Shown here: positions 16,028 through 24,425 of the stretch, in pieces | How positions within the stretch are numbered: the stretch's first letter is position 1 | How the letters are laid out: each line of letters begins with the position of its first letter | Assembly: GCA_030263715.1 (NCBI GenBank) | Contig: SZPM01000001.1 | Span: forward strand, 1 to 64,000 | Direction of reading: 5' to 3' | Source: ATM1 sp003577165 | GTDB lineage: Bacteria; Armatimonadota; Fimbriimonadia; Fimbriimonadales; ATM1 | DNA length: 64,000 nucleotides | Translations under genes and position numbers: made by a program | Notes under the pieces: generated by a model | Told to the model about the DNA's origin: nothing | The model's input: only the letters and a program-made list of their open reading frames with translations | Database searches by the model: none

Positions 16028-17974
16028 GTGTCCGAGACCATTGATAGCCTACTCCACGAGAAGAGGCATTTCGCGCCTCCCCCCAATTTCGTCGCTCAAG
16101 CAAACGTCAGTGACCCTTCGATTTACGAGGCCGCGGAACCGGACTACGAGGGCTTCTGGGCGAACTGGGCGGCGAAACTGGATTGGTTCGAGCCATGGTC
16201 GCAGGTTCTCGATTGGCAGCCTCCTTACGCCAAGTGGTTCCTGGGGGGGAAGATCAACGCCTGCCACAACTGCGTTGATCGCCATGTATCGGCGGGGCTC
16301 GGCGGAAAGACCGCGATTCTGTTCGAAGGCGAACCGGGAGACGTTCGGGCCATCACCTATGCTGAACTGCAAGCGCAAGTTTCGAAAACAGCGAACGCGC
16401 TCAAGGCCCTCGGAGTGAAGAAGGGCGACATCGTCTGCATCTACATGCCGATGGTTGCGGAACTCGCGATAGCAATGCTCGCCTGTGCGCGAATTGGCGC
16501 TGCGCACAGCGTCGTGTTTGGAGGATTCTCCGCCGAGGCGCTGCGCGAGCGAATCAACGACGGGGGGGCTGTCGCAGTCATCACAGCCGACGGCGGTTGG
16601 CGTCGGGGCAAAATCGTCGAACTCAAGAAGACGGTGGATGAAGCGATCCAAGATTGCCCGTCGGTAAAGAAGGTGCTGATCCTAAAGAGAACGAATCAGC
16701 CGCAAGACTACTCTTGGGTCGAAGGTCGCGACTGTTGGTGGTCCGACATTGTCGACAACCAGTCGGAGGATTGTCCGTGCGAACCCATGGACAGCGAAGA
16801 CCTGTTGTTCACCCTGTATACGAGTGGCTCAACTGGAAAGCCAAAGGGGATCATCCACACGACGGGGGGATATCTTACGGGGACTTTCGCCACGTTCCAA
16901 TGGGTGTTCGACATCAAGCCGAATGACATCTATTGGTGCACCGCAGACTGCGGCTGGATCACTGGTCACAGTTACGTCGTGTACGGCCCGTTGGCGAACG
17001 GCGCAACGGTGTTGATGTACGAAGGCGCGCCCGACACTCCGGACAAGGATCGTTTCTGGCGGATCGTAGAGAATCACAAGGTGACGATTCTTTACACGGC
17101 GCCGACCGCGATTCGCGCGTTCATGAAGTGGGGCGATGAGTACCCCGCTCAGTGCGACCTCTCAAGTTTGAGGCTTCTCGGAAGTGTCGGAGAACCGATC
17201 AACCCGGAGGCGTGGGTTTGGTACTGGCAGCACATCGGCGGAGGACACTGCCCAGTTGTGGACACTTGGTGGCAGACGGAAACCGGTTCGATTCTCATCA
17301 CCCCCCTCCCCGGAATCACGGTGTGCAAGCCAGGCTCGGCGAGCCGACCGTTTCCAGGAGTTCGAGCAGAGGTGTATTCTGAGGACGGAAGAGCACTGGA
17401 GGGGGCGCATGGCGGATACCTCGTTCTCACGCGCCCGTGGCCGGCGATGTTGCGCGGGATCTTCAACGATCCGGACAGATATGTCCAGCAGTACTGGTCG
17501 AGATTCCCAGGCGTTTACTTCACCGGAGATGGCGTCAAACGAGATGAGAACGGCGACCTCTGGCTGTTGGGGCGCGTGGACGACGTGATGAACGTCGCAG
17601 GACACAGGATCAGCACGATGGAGGTGGAAAGCGCGCTCGTCGATCATCCTGCGGTCGCCGAGGCCGCCGTCATCGGGAAGGCCCACGACGTGAAGGGGCA
17701 GGCGATCAGCGCATTCGTTCTCCTCCGTGCCGGTCACGAGCACGACAACATCGTGTCAGAGTTGAAGGAGCATGTTGCGAAGGTGATCGGGGCGATCGCA
17801 AGGCCGGACGACGTCTTCATCTGCGGAGATTTGCCCAAGACCCGAAGCGGGAAGATCATGAGGCGACTTCTGAGAGACGTCGCTGAGGGCAGAGCCCTGG
17901 GTGACACGACCACCCTTGCTGACCCAGGCGTCGTGTCGAGCCTGCGGAACCAGTACGAGCACTTGGAAGCGTAG
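16028..17974 (+). CDS. acs: Acetyl-CoA synthetase (AMP-forming)
   Basis: A 648-aa enzyme of normal length. It converts acetate, ATP and CoA to acetyl-CoA, AMP and PPi. It has the P-loop-like YTSGSTGKPKG (about residues 263-273), a DTWWQTETG adenylate-binding motif and the C-terminal TRSGKIMRR, whose lysine is the usual site of regulatory acetylation. The GTG start has AAGGAG at 6 nt. It is directly followed by coaD with no gap, so CoA supply and acetate activation are transcribed together. Confidence 0.96.
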   Translation: MSETIDSLLHEKRHFAPPPNFVAQANVSDPSIYEAAEPDYEGFWANWAAKLDWFEPWSQVLDWQPPYAKWFLGGKINACHNCVDRHVSAGLGGKTAILFEGEPGDVRAITYAELQAQVSKTANALKALGVKKGDIVCIYMPMVAELAIAMLACARIGAAHSVVFGGFSAEALRERINDGGAVAVITADGGWRRGKIVELKKTVDEAIQDCPSVKKVLILKRTNQPQDYSWVEGRDCWWSDIVDNQSEDCPCEPMDSEDLLFTLYTSGSTGKPKGIIHTTGGYLTGTFATFQWVFDIKPNDIYWCTADCGWITGHSYVVYGPLANGATVLMYEGAPDTPDKDRFWRIVENHKVTILYTAPTAIRAFMKWGDEYPAQCDLSSLRLLGSVGEPINPEAWVWYWQHIGGGHCPVVDTWWQTETGSILITPLPGITVCKPGSASRPFPGVRAEVYSEDGRALEGAHGGYLVLTRPWPAMLRGIFNDPDRYVQQYWSRFPGVYFTGDGVKRDENGDLWLLGRVDDVMNVAGHRISTMEVESALVDHPAVAEAAVIGKAHDVKGQAISAFVLLRAGHEHDNIVSELKEHVAKVIGAIARPDDVFICGDLPKTRSGKIMRRLLRDVAEGRALGDTTTLADPGVVSSLRNQYEHLEA

Positions 17975-18463
17975 ATGCGAACGGCTGTCTATCCCGGAAG
18001 TTTCGACCCGCCGACCAACGGGCATCTCGACCTGATCGTTCGGGCCGCCGGCGTGTTTGACCGGCTCATCGTCGCCGTGGGGGAGAACCCCGCCAAGTCG
18101 GCTCTGCTCACCTCTCAGGAGAAGGTGGACCTCCTACGCGAAGTGTGCGCCGCCTACGAGAACGTGGAAGTCCGCCCATTCTCCGGGCTGTTGGTCACCT
18201 TCGCAAGGTCGGTCGGCGCGACGGCGGTGGTGCGAGGCCTCCGAGCCGTCAGCGACTTTGAGTACGAGTTCCAGATGGCCTTGACGAACCGGGCCCTCGA
18301 TAGCGGCGTCGAGACGGTTTTCATGGCGACGAGCGCGGATACGATGTTTGTTTCGTCCTCTCTTGTTAAGGAGGTGGCGGCCCTCGGCGGGGACGTGTCC
18401 CAGTTCGTGCCGCCCGCGGTGGCCCGATGCCTTGCGGCTAAGCTTGGCGTACGCGCAGAGTGA
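17975..18463 (+). CDS. coaD: Phosphopantetheine adenylyltransferase
   Basis: A 162-aa enzyme of normal length for CoaD, the penultimate step of CoA synthesis (4'-phosphopantetheine + ATP to dephospho-CoA). The nucleotidyltransferase motif is GSFDPPTNGH (residues 8-17), and the second signature is SSSLVKEVA. The ATG follows the acs stop codon immediately. Its end overlaps the possible GTG of the next gene by 4 nt. Confidence 0.96.
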   Translation: MRTAVYPGSFDPPTNGHLDLIVRAAGVFDRLIVAVGENPAKSALLTSQEKVDLLREVCAAYENVEVRPFSGLLVTFARSVGATAVVRGLRAVSDFEYEFQMALTNRALDSGVETVFMATSADTMFVSSSLVKEVAALGGDVSQFVPPAVARCLAAKLGVRAE

Positions 18464-18465
18464 CC

Positions 18466-19002
18466 ATGGAAATCATCAAGTCCCTAGACCAGTTGAGAGA
18501 GATGATCGAGAAGCCCAGGCAGTTCCTGGGCATCACCTTTGGGCTCAACAAGGAGGAGTGCGTGGTCCTCCTGAGGCGGATTCACGCCTCGATGCCCGAA
18601 GCGATCAAGGAAGCCGAGAAACTCGTCCGCGAGTCCAGCCGCATCGTCGAGACCGCGACGGAAGAGGCACAGAGGACTCTCGATAGGGCCAAGGGCGAAG
18701 CGCAGCGAATCACGGACGCCGCACAAAAGGAAGCAGAACGCGAACTCCAGCAAGCACGCCTTGAACGCGAGAAGCTGCTCGAAGAGAATGAGATCATCCG
18801 AGCCGCGAAGATCGAGGCTGAGAGGGTCAGAAGCGAAGCCGAAGCCGACGCTGCTCGAATGCGGCGGTCGGCCGACGATTACGCTCTGGATGTCCTCACG
18901 CGTCTGGAGGCCGCCCTCGGCAAGGCCATGTCGAACGTCGAGAGAGGCAAGGCGGAACTCCAGCGAACCAAAGAACCCGCGGCCACAACCCGGGCCAAGT
19001 AG
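18466..19002 (+). CDS. Coiled-coil protein, ATP synthase b / DivIVA-like
   Basis: A 178-aa protein with an N-terminal globular part (KEECVVLLRRIHASMPEA) and a long charged coiled coil at about 45-165, rich in Glu, Ala, Arg and Lys heptads. Similar coiled coils often sit between coaD and the DUF177 gene. There is no membrane helix, so it is not F1Fo subunit b. A role at the septum or membrane as a scaffold is conceivable but unproven. The ATG at 18466 is preferred; a GTG at 18460 would overlap the coaD stop by 4 nt. Confidence 0.8.
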   Translation: MEIIKSLDQLREMIEKPRQFLGITFGLNKEECVVLLRRIHASMPEAIKEAEKLVRESSRIVETATEEAQRTLDRAKGEAQRITDAAQKEAERELQQARLEREKLLEENEIIRAAKIEAERVRSEAEADAARMRRSADDYALDVLTRLEAALGKAMSNVERGKAELQRTKEPAATTRAK

Positions 19003-19017
19003 CCGCCAGCCTGCTGG

Positions 19018-19023
19018 TAGACT
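19018..19023 (+). promoter_or_regulatory. Possible -10 box before the DUF177 gene
   Basis: TAGACT lies just after the coiled-coil gene stop and 27 nt before the ATG at 19051. It could give DUF177-plsX-fabH their own transcript. No convincing -35 is visible. Confidence 0.3.
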
Positions 19024-19050
19024 GTGGCTCCCCCGAGCCAGCTCCGCCCC

Positions 19051-19569
19051 ATGAAGAAACCGAAACTGATTGACCTGAACGAGGCCGTTCAGCATCCGGG
19101 CAGAACGCTGACTTTCGACCTCACCATCCAACTCGAAGAAGAGGAGGATCTCGACCTCGTGCAGCCCCTCGTCGGCACCCTCAGCGCCGAAAGCACAGGA
19201 AACCGCCTATTCGTCAAGGGCGACTTTGCCGGGGTCGTGGTCATGGAGTGCGGGCGATGCCTCGCCCCGGTGGAACTGCCCGTCAGCGTGATGGTAGACG
19301 AGGAGTTCGCGGTCGAGGGCACTCCCGCCGGCTTCGGAACGCAAGGCTATGCGGAGGTCGTGGAAGACGAGCCCTCGCCGCTCTTTACGAACAACCAACT
19401 CAATTACGAGGAACTTCTCCGCCAGGACTTGTGGGTCAGCCTGCCAGCGACAGTTCTCTGCAAGTCCGACTGCGCGGGCATCGTGACGGAGCATGAGACG
19501 GAACCCCAGGGCCGTCCGGAGTTCTCCGTGTTGTCCGAAATGCTTCCCAAGGAGACCAGTGAGGCTTGA
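19051..19569 (+). CDS. DUF177/YceD-family protein
   Basis: A 172-aa protein. Its central metal-site-like part reads VVMECGRCLAPVELP, with a second cysteine pair (LCKSDCAG) near the C-terminus, as in bacterial DUF177 proteins. In bacteria and plants DUF177 proteins are linked to 23S rRNA accumulation. Normally rpmF (ribosomal protein L32) follows, but here plsX begins 4 nt before this gene ends. The ATG at 19051 is chosen over an in-frame GTG at 19024. Confidence 0.88.
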   Translation: MKKPKLIDLNEAVQHPGRTLTFDLTIQLEEEEDLDLVQPLVGTLSAESTGNRLFVKGDFAGVVVMECGRCLAPVELPVSVMVDEEFAVEGTPAGFGTQGYAEVVEDEPSPLFTNNQLNYEELLRQDLWVSLPATVLCKSDCAGIVTEHETEPQGRPEFSVLSEMLPKETSEA

Positions 19570-20576
19570 AGATCGCAGTTGACGCGATGGGGGGTGACCA
19601 TGCGCCGGAAGCAATCGTTTTCGGCACAGTCCAAGCCGCCCCCGACGTCGACGGAGAACTGCTGCTCGTCGGCAAGGAATCCGCGATTCGGGAGGCCTAT
19701 CCGGCACGATTGCCGGAGAACGTTCGAGTAATCGAAGCCACCGAAGTTATCGAAATGCACGAGGCGCCAGTCGAGGCCCTTAGAAGGAAAAAAGACTCTT
19801 CGCTCGTCGTTGCAGCCAACCTCGTGATGCAGGGCGAGGCAGAGGCCATGGTTTCAGCAGGAAACACCGGAGCCGCAGCGGCAGCCGCGCACATGATGTG
19901 GAAGTGCATCCCGAACATCTCGCGGCCCGCGATCGCAACGGTCTTCCCATCCAAGACCGGGAGATTCGTGGTGCTCGACAGCGGCGCGACGCCTGACGCC
20001 GGCGTCCAGAATCTCGTGGAGTTCGCCCTCATGGGATCGGCGTACGCCGAAGCGGTACTCGGCATCCAGAAGCCTCGAATCGCGCTTCTCAACATCGGGG
20101 AAGAGGAGACGAAGGGCAACGCGCTCACGAAGCAAGCCTACAAGGCTCTGAAGTCTGCGTTTCCCGAGTTCATCGGCAACATCGAGGGGAAGTCCCTCTT
20201 CAAGGGTGAAGCGGACGTAGTCGTCTGCGACGCCTTCGTCGGAAACGTCGTGCTCAAGACCGCCCAGGGTATCGGCGACTTCTTCTGGTACATGATCCGT
20301 GACGCACTCGAAAAGCGCCCGATGATGAAAGTTCTGCTCGGCCCCATCCTAAAGGCCACGTTTTCGGACATCAAGCGCAAGACCGACTACGCCGAGTACG
20401 GGGGGGCGCCGCTCCTCGGTGTAAACGGCATGTGCTTCATCTGTCACGGCCATAGCAACGCAAAGGCGATCAAGAACGCGATTCTCTTCGCGCGGCGGGG
20501 TGTTCAGCGCCACCTCACGGACATCATCGCGGAAAGGGCCAGGCGCCTGCACGCCGAGGAGCCGGAGTATGTCTAG
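19566..20576 (+). CDS. plsX: Phosphate acyltransferase PlsX
   Basis: A 336-aa enzyme. It converts acyl-ACP and phosphate to acyl-phosphate, the donor for PlsY in phospholipid synthesis. The N-terminal AVDAMGGDHAPEAIV motif is diagnostic, and VSAGNTGAAAAAA (about 96-108) and the C-terminal GYAEYGGAPLLG-type segment are typical. The start is TTG, overlapping the DUF177 stop by 4 nt. The 3' end overlaps fabH by 8 nt. Confidence 0.96.
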   Translation: MKIAVDAMGGDHAPEAIVFGTVQAAPDVDGELLLVGKESAIREAYPARLPENVRVIEATEVIEMHEAPVEALRRKKDSSLVVAANLVMQGEAEAMVSAGNTGAAAAAAHMMWKCIPNISRPAIATVFPSKTGRFVVLDSGATPDAGVQNLVEFALMGSAYAEAVLGIQKPRIALLNIGEEETKGNALTKQAYKALKSAFPEFIGNIEGKSLFKGEADVVVCDAFVGNVVLKTAQGIGDFFWYMIRDALEKRPMMKVLLGPILKATFSDIKRKTDYAEYGGAPLLGVNGMCFICHGHSNAKAIKNAILFARRGVQRHLTDIIAERARRLHAEEPEYV

Positions 20577-21555
20577 ACCGAACGCCGTGATCCGTTCGAT
20601 CGGCATGAGCGTTGCGGAACGGGTCATGACCAACCACGACTTCGAGGAGTTCCTCGACACGTCCGACGAGTGGATCAAGTCGCGAACAGGCATCTCCGAA
20701 CGGCACATCGCTTCAGTGGAGGAAACTGCAAGCACATTCGCCACCCGCGCGGCCGCCGAAGCGCTCGAAAAGGCACAGGTCGATCCGAAGGAAGTCGAGA
20801 TGATCTTGGTCGCGACCGTGACGGGCGACATGCAGTTTCCATCTACTTCGTGCCTGGTGCAATACAACCTCGGTGCAACGAACGCAGGCGCATTCGACGT
20901 CGGCGCGGCCTGCGCCGGCTTCATCTACGCCTGCGAGATCCTGTCCTCCATGATCAAAGGCGGTTCGGTGCGCAACGGAATCGTAGTGGGAGTGGACGTC
21001 CTCACGAAAATCGTGGACTGGACAGATCGCTCCACGTGTATCCTCTTCGGCGATGGCGGGGGGGCGGTGTTCATGGAAGCGAGCGATGAAGACCGGGGCG
21101 TCATGTGCACCGTGATGAAGTCCGACGGCTCCGGAGGGAAATACATTCGACTCGCTGTCGGTGGCTCACTTTATCCGAGTCGTTCGCCGCAGGCGGAAGG
21201 GAAGTCGGACCGGGTTTACATGGCCGGACGCGAAGTCTACAAGTTCGCCGTGAAAGCGATGGGGGATTCGTGCTGCACGGTCCTTGAGAAAGCCGGGCTG
21301 TCGGTGGACGACGTCGACCTGTTCGTCCCCCACCAGGCGAATCTTCGAATCATCGAGGCGGCCTCCGACCGCCTGGGACTTTCGCCCGAAAAGGTTTTCA
21401 TCAACGTGGATCGGTATGGCAACATGAGCGCAGGCAGCATTCCCGTTGCCCTCTATGAAGCCGAACAGATGGGCAGGCTCAAACGTGGTGATCTTGTGAT
21501 GACCGTCGGCTTCGGCGCAGGCCTCGTTTGGGGCGCCAATCTGATACGCTGGTAA
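20569..21555 (+). CDS. fabH: Beta-ketoacyl-ACP synthase III
   Basis: A 328-aa enzyme that condenses acetyl-CoA with malonyl-ACP to start fatty-acid synthesis. The catalytic triad is visible: Cys115 in GAACAGF, His255 in VPHQANLR and Asn285 in NMSAGSIP. Its acetyl-CoA substrate is made by acs at the head of the same gene run. It overlaps plsX by 8 nt and is followed 12 bp later by the membrane permease gene. Confidence 0.97.
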   Translation: MSRPNAVIRSIGMSVAERVMTNHDFEEFLDTSDEWIKSRTGISERHIASVEETASTFATRAAAEALEKAQVDPKEVEMILVATVTGDMQFPSTSCLVQYNLGATNAGAFDVGAACAGFIYACEILSSMIKGGSVRNGIVVGVDVLTKIVDWTDRSTCILFGDGGGAVFMEASDEDRGVMCTVMKSDGSGGKYIRLAVGGSLYPSRSPQAEGKSDRVYMAGREVYKFAVKAMGDSCCTVLEKAGLSVDDVDLFVPHQANLRIIEAASDRLGLSPEKVFINVDRYGNMSAGSIPVALYEAEQMGRLKRGDLVMTVGFGAGLVWGANLIRW

Positions 21556-21567
21556 CTTGGAGCGCAA

Positions 21568-22692
21568 TTGGCAACCGAGGGGATGTTCAGCGCGCAGAGA
21601 TACCGCAAGGTCGGGTTCGCCGTCCTCTGCGTCCTCTTGGCGCTCGCGGCGATCGCATTCGTGCTTCCGCTCTGGAGTGCGATAGCGTGGGGCGTCGCGC
21701 TTTCGATCCTCGTCAGTCCCATCAACACTCGGCTTCGTGCTCGCGTTAGGGATACCCTGGCAGCGTCACTCACGACGGCGGCGACGATCCTCTTCATCAT
21801 CGGGCCCGTGGCGGGCATCACCTTCGCGGCCGTCGCTGAAGTCACGCAGGCGAAGTCGGAATTCGAAGCCCGGAGGATTCAGGCCGGAGGCACTGAGCAA
21901 AAGGACGGGCTGTCGGTGTCTTCGCTGGTTGCGCGGGCGGACGAACTGATGCGGCCGTGGGCGGAGAGGGCGGGAATCGAGGACTTTGATCTGAAAGCGA
22001 CCGTCGCCAACGGCACGAAGAAGTTCGTCGAGAACCTTCCTCGGATCATCTGGAACGGCATCTGGGGCACGATCCAATTTGTCTTCGCGCTCATCTTGAT
22101 GTTCTTCCTGTTGCGAGACGGCTACAAACTGAGGGACCCCGCGCTCGAGTTAATCCCGCTTCCACGCGAACGGGGAGAAGCCGTTCTCAAGTCGATCTCG
22201 GACACCGTGCATGCAGTGTTCTACGGCATCGTCCTCGTGGCTCTCATTCAGGGCCTCGTGATGGCAGTCGGCCTGCTCGCAGTCGGAGTTCCCGGCGCTT
22301 GGTTCTGGGGGCTTGCGACGGTCATCGCCTGTACGATTCCTTTCGTTGGATCTCCAATCGTTTGGGTGCCGACCGCTGTGCTTCTGATGTCGCAGGGCGA
22401 GTGGGGGAAGGGAATCTTTATCGCAGCATATGGCGCGGCCGTGGTCGGGACGCTCGACAATCTGCTCCGCCCCGTCATCATCGGAGCGCGCGTGAAACTC
22501 CACCCCGTAGCGGTGTTCTTTGCGATCTTCGGCGGCATCGTTTTGCTCGGCCCAGTGGGGATCTTAGCGGGCCCGGTTCTTCTCAGCGTGTTGCTCGGCG
22601 CGATCCAAGTTCTCAGGGAGATCCTCACGTCCGAAACGGCGCCCCCACCGGCGCCCGGCCAGGACGCTACGAGCACTGCCGCCGGCCCCTAA
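21568..22692 (+). CDS. AI-2E transporter (PerM/YdiK) family protein
   Basis: A 374-aa membrane protein with about eight helices. Two pairs are near the N-terminus (residues 12-45 and 65-85), and a cluster runs from about 165 to 350. The C-terminal pore region includes WVPTAVLLMSQGEWGKG and the GARVKLHPVAVFFAIFGG motif conserved in this family. Members include TqsA (autoinducer-2 export) and sodium/proton antiporter-like proteins; the substrate here is unknown. The TTG start has GGAG at 5 nt. It is the last gene of the acs-coaD-plsX-fabH run and converges on RNase J. Confidence 0.9.
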   Translation: MATEGMFSAQRYRKVGFAVLCVLLALAAIAFVLPLWSAIAWGVALSILVSPINTRLRARVRDTLAASLTTAATILFIIGPVAGITFAAVAEVTQAKSEFEARRIQAGGTEQKDGLSVSSLVARADELMRPWAERAGIEDFDLKATVANGTKKFVENLPRIIWNGIWGTIQFVFALILMFFLLRDGYKLRDPALELIPLPRERGEAVLKSISDTVHAVFYGIVLVALIQGLVMAVGLLAVGVPGAWFWGLATVIACTIPFVGSPIVWVPTAVLLMSQGEWGKGIFIAAYGAAVVGTLDNLLRPVIIGARVKLHPVAVFFAIFGGIVLLGPVGILAGPVLLSVLLGAIQVLREILTSETAPPPAPGQDATSTAAGP

Positions 22693-22705
22693 TCGTAAGA
22701 CTGAA

Positions 22706-24352
22706 TCATACGAACACGACGGCCACGCTCACCACGGGCGTCATCTCGTGCCGCTGCTTCAAATACTGCCGCGCGAATTTCTCACACGCTGCGCTCACCT
22801 TTGCCGTTTCGCTGAACTCCCCTGCGGACAGTCCTTCGACGTGGGCGCAAAGCCTCTCGGCGAAGAGCTCCTCCCAGCCGTCTAATGCGGAAATGCCCCT
22901 TGCTGCGAGAGAAACGTCGCCGACCACACACCGACTCTCGGGATCGACTGCGATGCCGGCGAATACCGTCCCGTTCGCGGCCATCTCGCGCCTCTGTCCG
23001 ATCGCCTCTCTCGTCAAACCGGTCTTGCCCCACCGATCCACATAAACGACGCCCGTGGGCACGTCGTCCCCGAAGTAGGCCGAGTCCTCCTCGACGATAA
23101 GCCTCTGGCCGTTCTCAAGCGGGATCACGTTTTCGCGGGAGTAGCCGAGTGTGCTGACCGCCTCCATTAGGCGGTGCTGGTGCCGTGGTTCGCCATGCAC
23201 AGCGCCAATCAGCGCAGGTTTCGTCAACTCGATGTACTGCAGGAGTTCATCCAAGTAACCATGGCCGCTTGCGTGCACCCGCACCTCAGGCCCATAAACG
23301 ACGTTAGCTCCCAGGCGAAACAGGCCGTTGATGACGGCCCAGATGCGATCTTCGTTGCCGGGAATCGGCCGCGCAGAGTAGATGACCGTGTCGCCCGGCC
23401 GAATCTGCAGCCTTCCATACTCCTGCCTCGACATTTGGCTTAGCGCAGCGAGGCTCTCGCCCTGCGATCCCGTGGCCAGAATCACGAGCTCTCGATCTTC
23501 GTACTGATCTGTGTCGTACGTGTCAATGTAGATGTCTTTCGGGATCTCAAGGAGACCGATGCTGGCGGCGGTCTCGATGTTCTGCGCCATGCTGCGGCCC
23601 GCAGCCGCAACGAAACGGCCGTGCCGCTTCGCAGAATCGAACACGTGCCGAATTCGGTGCACGCTGCTTGAGAAGCAGGTCACGAACACGCGGCCAGGTG
23701 CATTGGCGATGACGGCGTCGATTCCCTGTGCCGCGTCGGCTTCGGAAAGCGAGACGCCCTTCGCCTCCGCATTCGTGCACTCACAAAGCAGCAGTTGAAC
23801 GCCCTCCTCGCCGACTTCACGAAGTTTGGCGACATCGGTCTCCTTCTTGTCAGGCGTTGAGGGATCGAATTTGAAGTCACCGCTGACGAGGATGGTGCCA
23901 GCAGCCGTCGAGAAAGCAAGCGAATAACTGTCGGGCATGCTGTGCGTGACATGAATCGGTCGGACAGTGAAGGGGCCGACGTCGAAGGAGTCGTAGTTTG
24001 GAAACGTCCGAATCCTCTTCGCCGCCTCGGAGTCGCGTTCCGCCACCTTCCTGGCCGCCATCGCTGCTGCAAGCGGCGGCCCGATGACAGGAACGTCGAA
24101 TTGGCTCATGAAGTGTGGGAGCGCACCGATGTGATCGTCATGACCGTGAGTCAGGATGACCGCGACCAACTCGTCCTCATGGGCGCGCAGAAAAGTCCAG
24201 TCGGGAAGAACAGTCTCGACGCCCGGCAGGTCCTCATGGGGAAAGCCGAGCCCGGCGTCCACGACCACGATTTGGCCGTCCTGCCGGAGGACCGTCATAT
24301 TCTTGCCGATTTCGGCCGCGCCTCCAAGCGGGACGACTTCTACGTGGGGCAT
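22706..24352 (-). CDS. rnj: Ribonuclease J
   Basis: A 548-aa metallo-beta-lactamase/beta-CASP RNase. The zinc motif HGHDDHIG is near residues 69-76, the beta-CASP core has GSQGESLAALSQMS, and the C-terminal domain is complete. RNase J provides 5'-to-3' exonuclease and endonuclease activity in rRNA maturation and mRNA decay. The ATG at 24352 is chosen: TAACAC on the minus strand ends 6 nt before it, predicting a leaderless mRNA. A TTG two codons earlier is less likely. It shares a palindromic intergenic region with the divergent M14 peptidase. Confidence 0.95.
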   Translation of the reverse strand: MPHVEVVPLGGAAEIGKNMTVLRQDGQIVVVDAGLGFPHEDLPGVETVLPDWTFLRAHEDELVAVILTHGHDDHIGALPHFMSQFDVPVIGPPLAAAMAARKVAERDSEAAKRIRTFPNYDSFDVGPFTVRPIHVTHSMPDSYSLAFSTAAGTILVSGDFKFDPSTPDKKETDVAKLREVGEEGVQLLLCECTNAEAKGVSLSEADAAQGIDAVIANAPGRVFVTCFSSSVHRIRHVFDSAKRHGRFVAAAGRSMAQNIETAASIGLLEIPKDIYIDTYDTDQYEDRELVILATGSQGESLAALSQMSRQEYGRLQIRPGDTVIYSARPIPGNEDRIWAVINGLFRLGANVVYGPEVRVHASGHGYLDELLQYIELTKPALIGAVHGEPRHQHRLMEAVSTLGYSRENVIPLENGQRLIVEEDSAYFGDDVPTGVVYVDRWGKTGLTREAIGQRREMAANGTVFAGIAVDPESRCVVGDVSLAARGISALDGWEELFAERLCAHVEGLSAGEFSETAKVSAACEKFARQYLKQRHEMTPVVSVAVVFV

Positions 24353-24358
24353 CGGCAA

Positions 24359-24419
24359 GTGTTACCCCAGACCGCCGATCCGACTTCGGATGGCGGCGCC
24401 TGGAAACTGGGGGTAACCT
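24359..24419. promoter_or_regulatory. Divergent promoters in an inverted repeat
   Basis: Between RNase J and the M14 peptidase, GTTACCCCAG (24361-24370) is matched by CTGGGGGTAAC (24407-24417). Each outer edge supplies a -10-like box (TAACAC on minus, TAACCT on plus), 6 nt before its start codon. A second, inner inverted repeat pairs CCGCCGATCCG (24372-24382) with CGGATGGCGG (24387-24396). A shared regulator or coupled control of the two genes is possible. Confidence 0.5.
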
Positions 24420-24425
24420 CGATCC

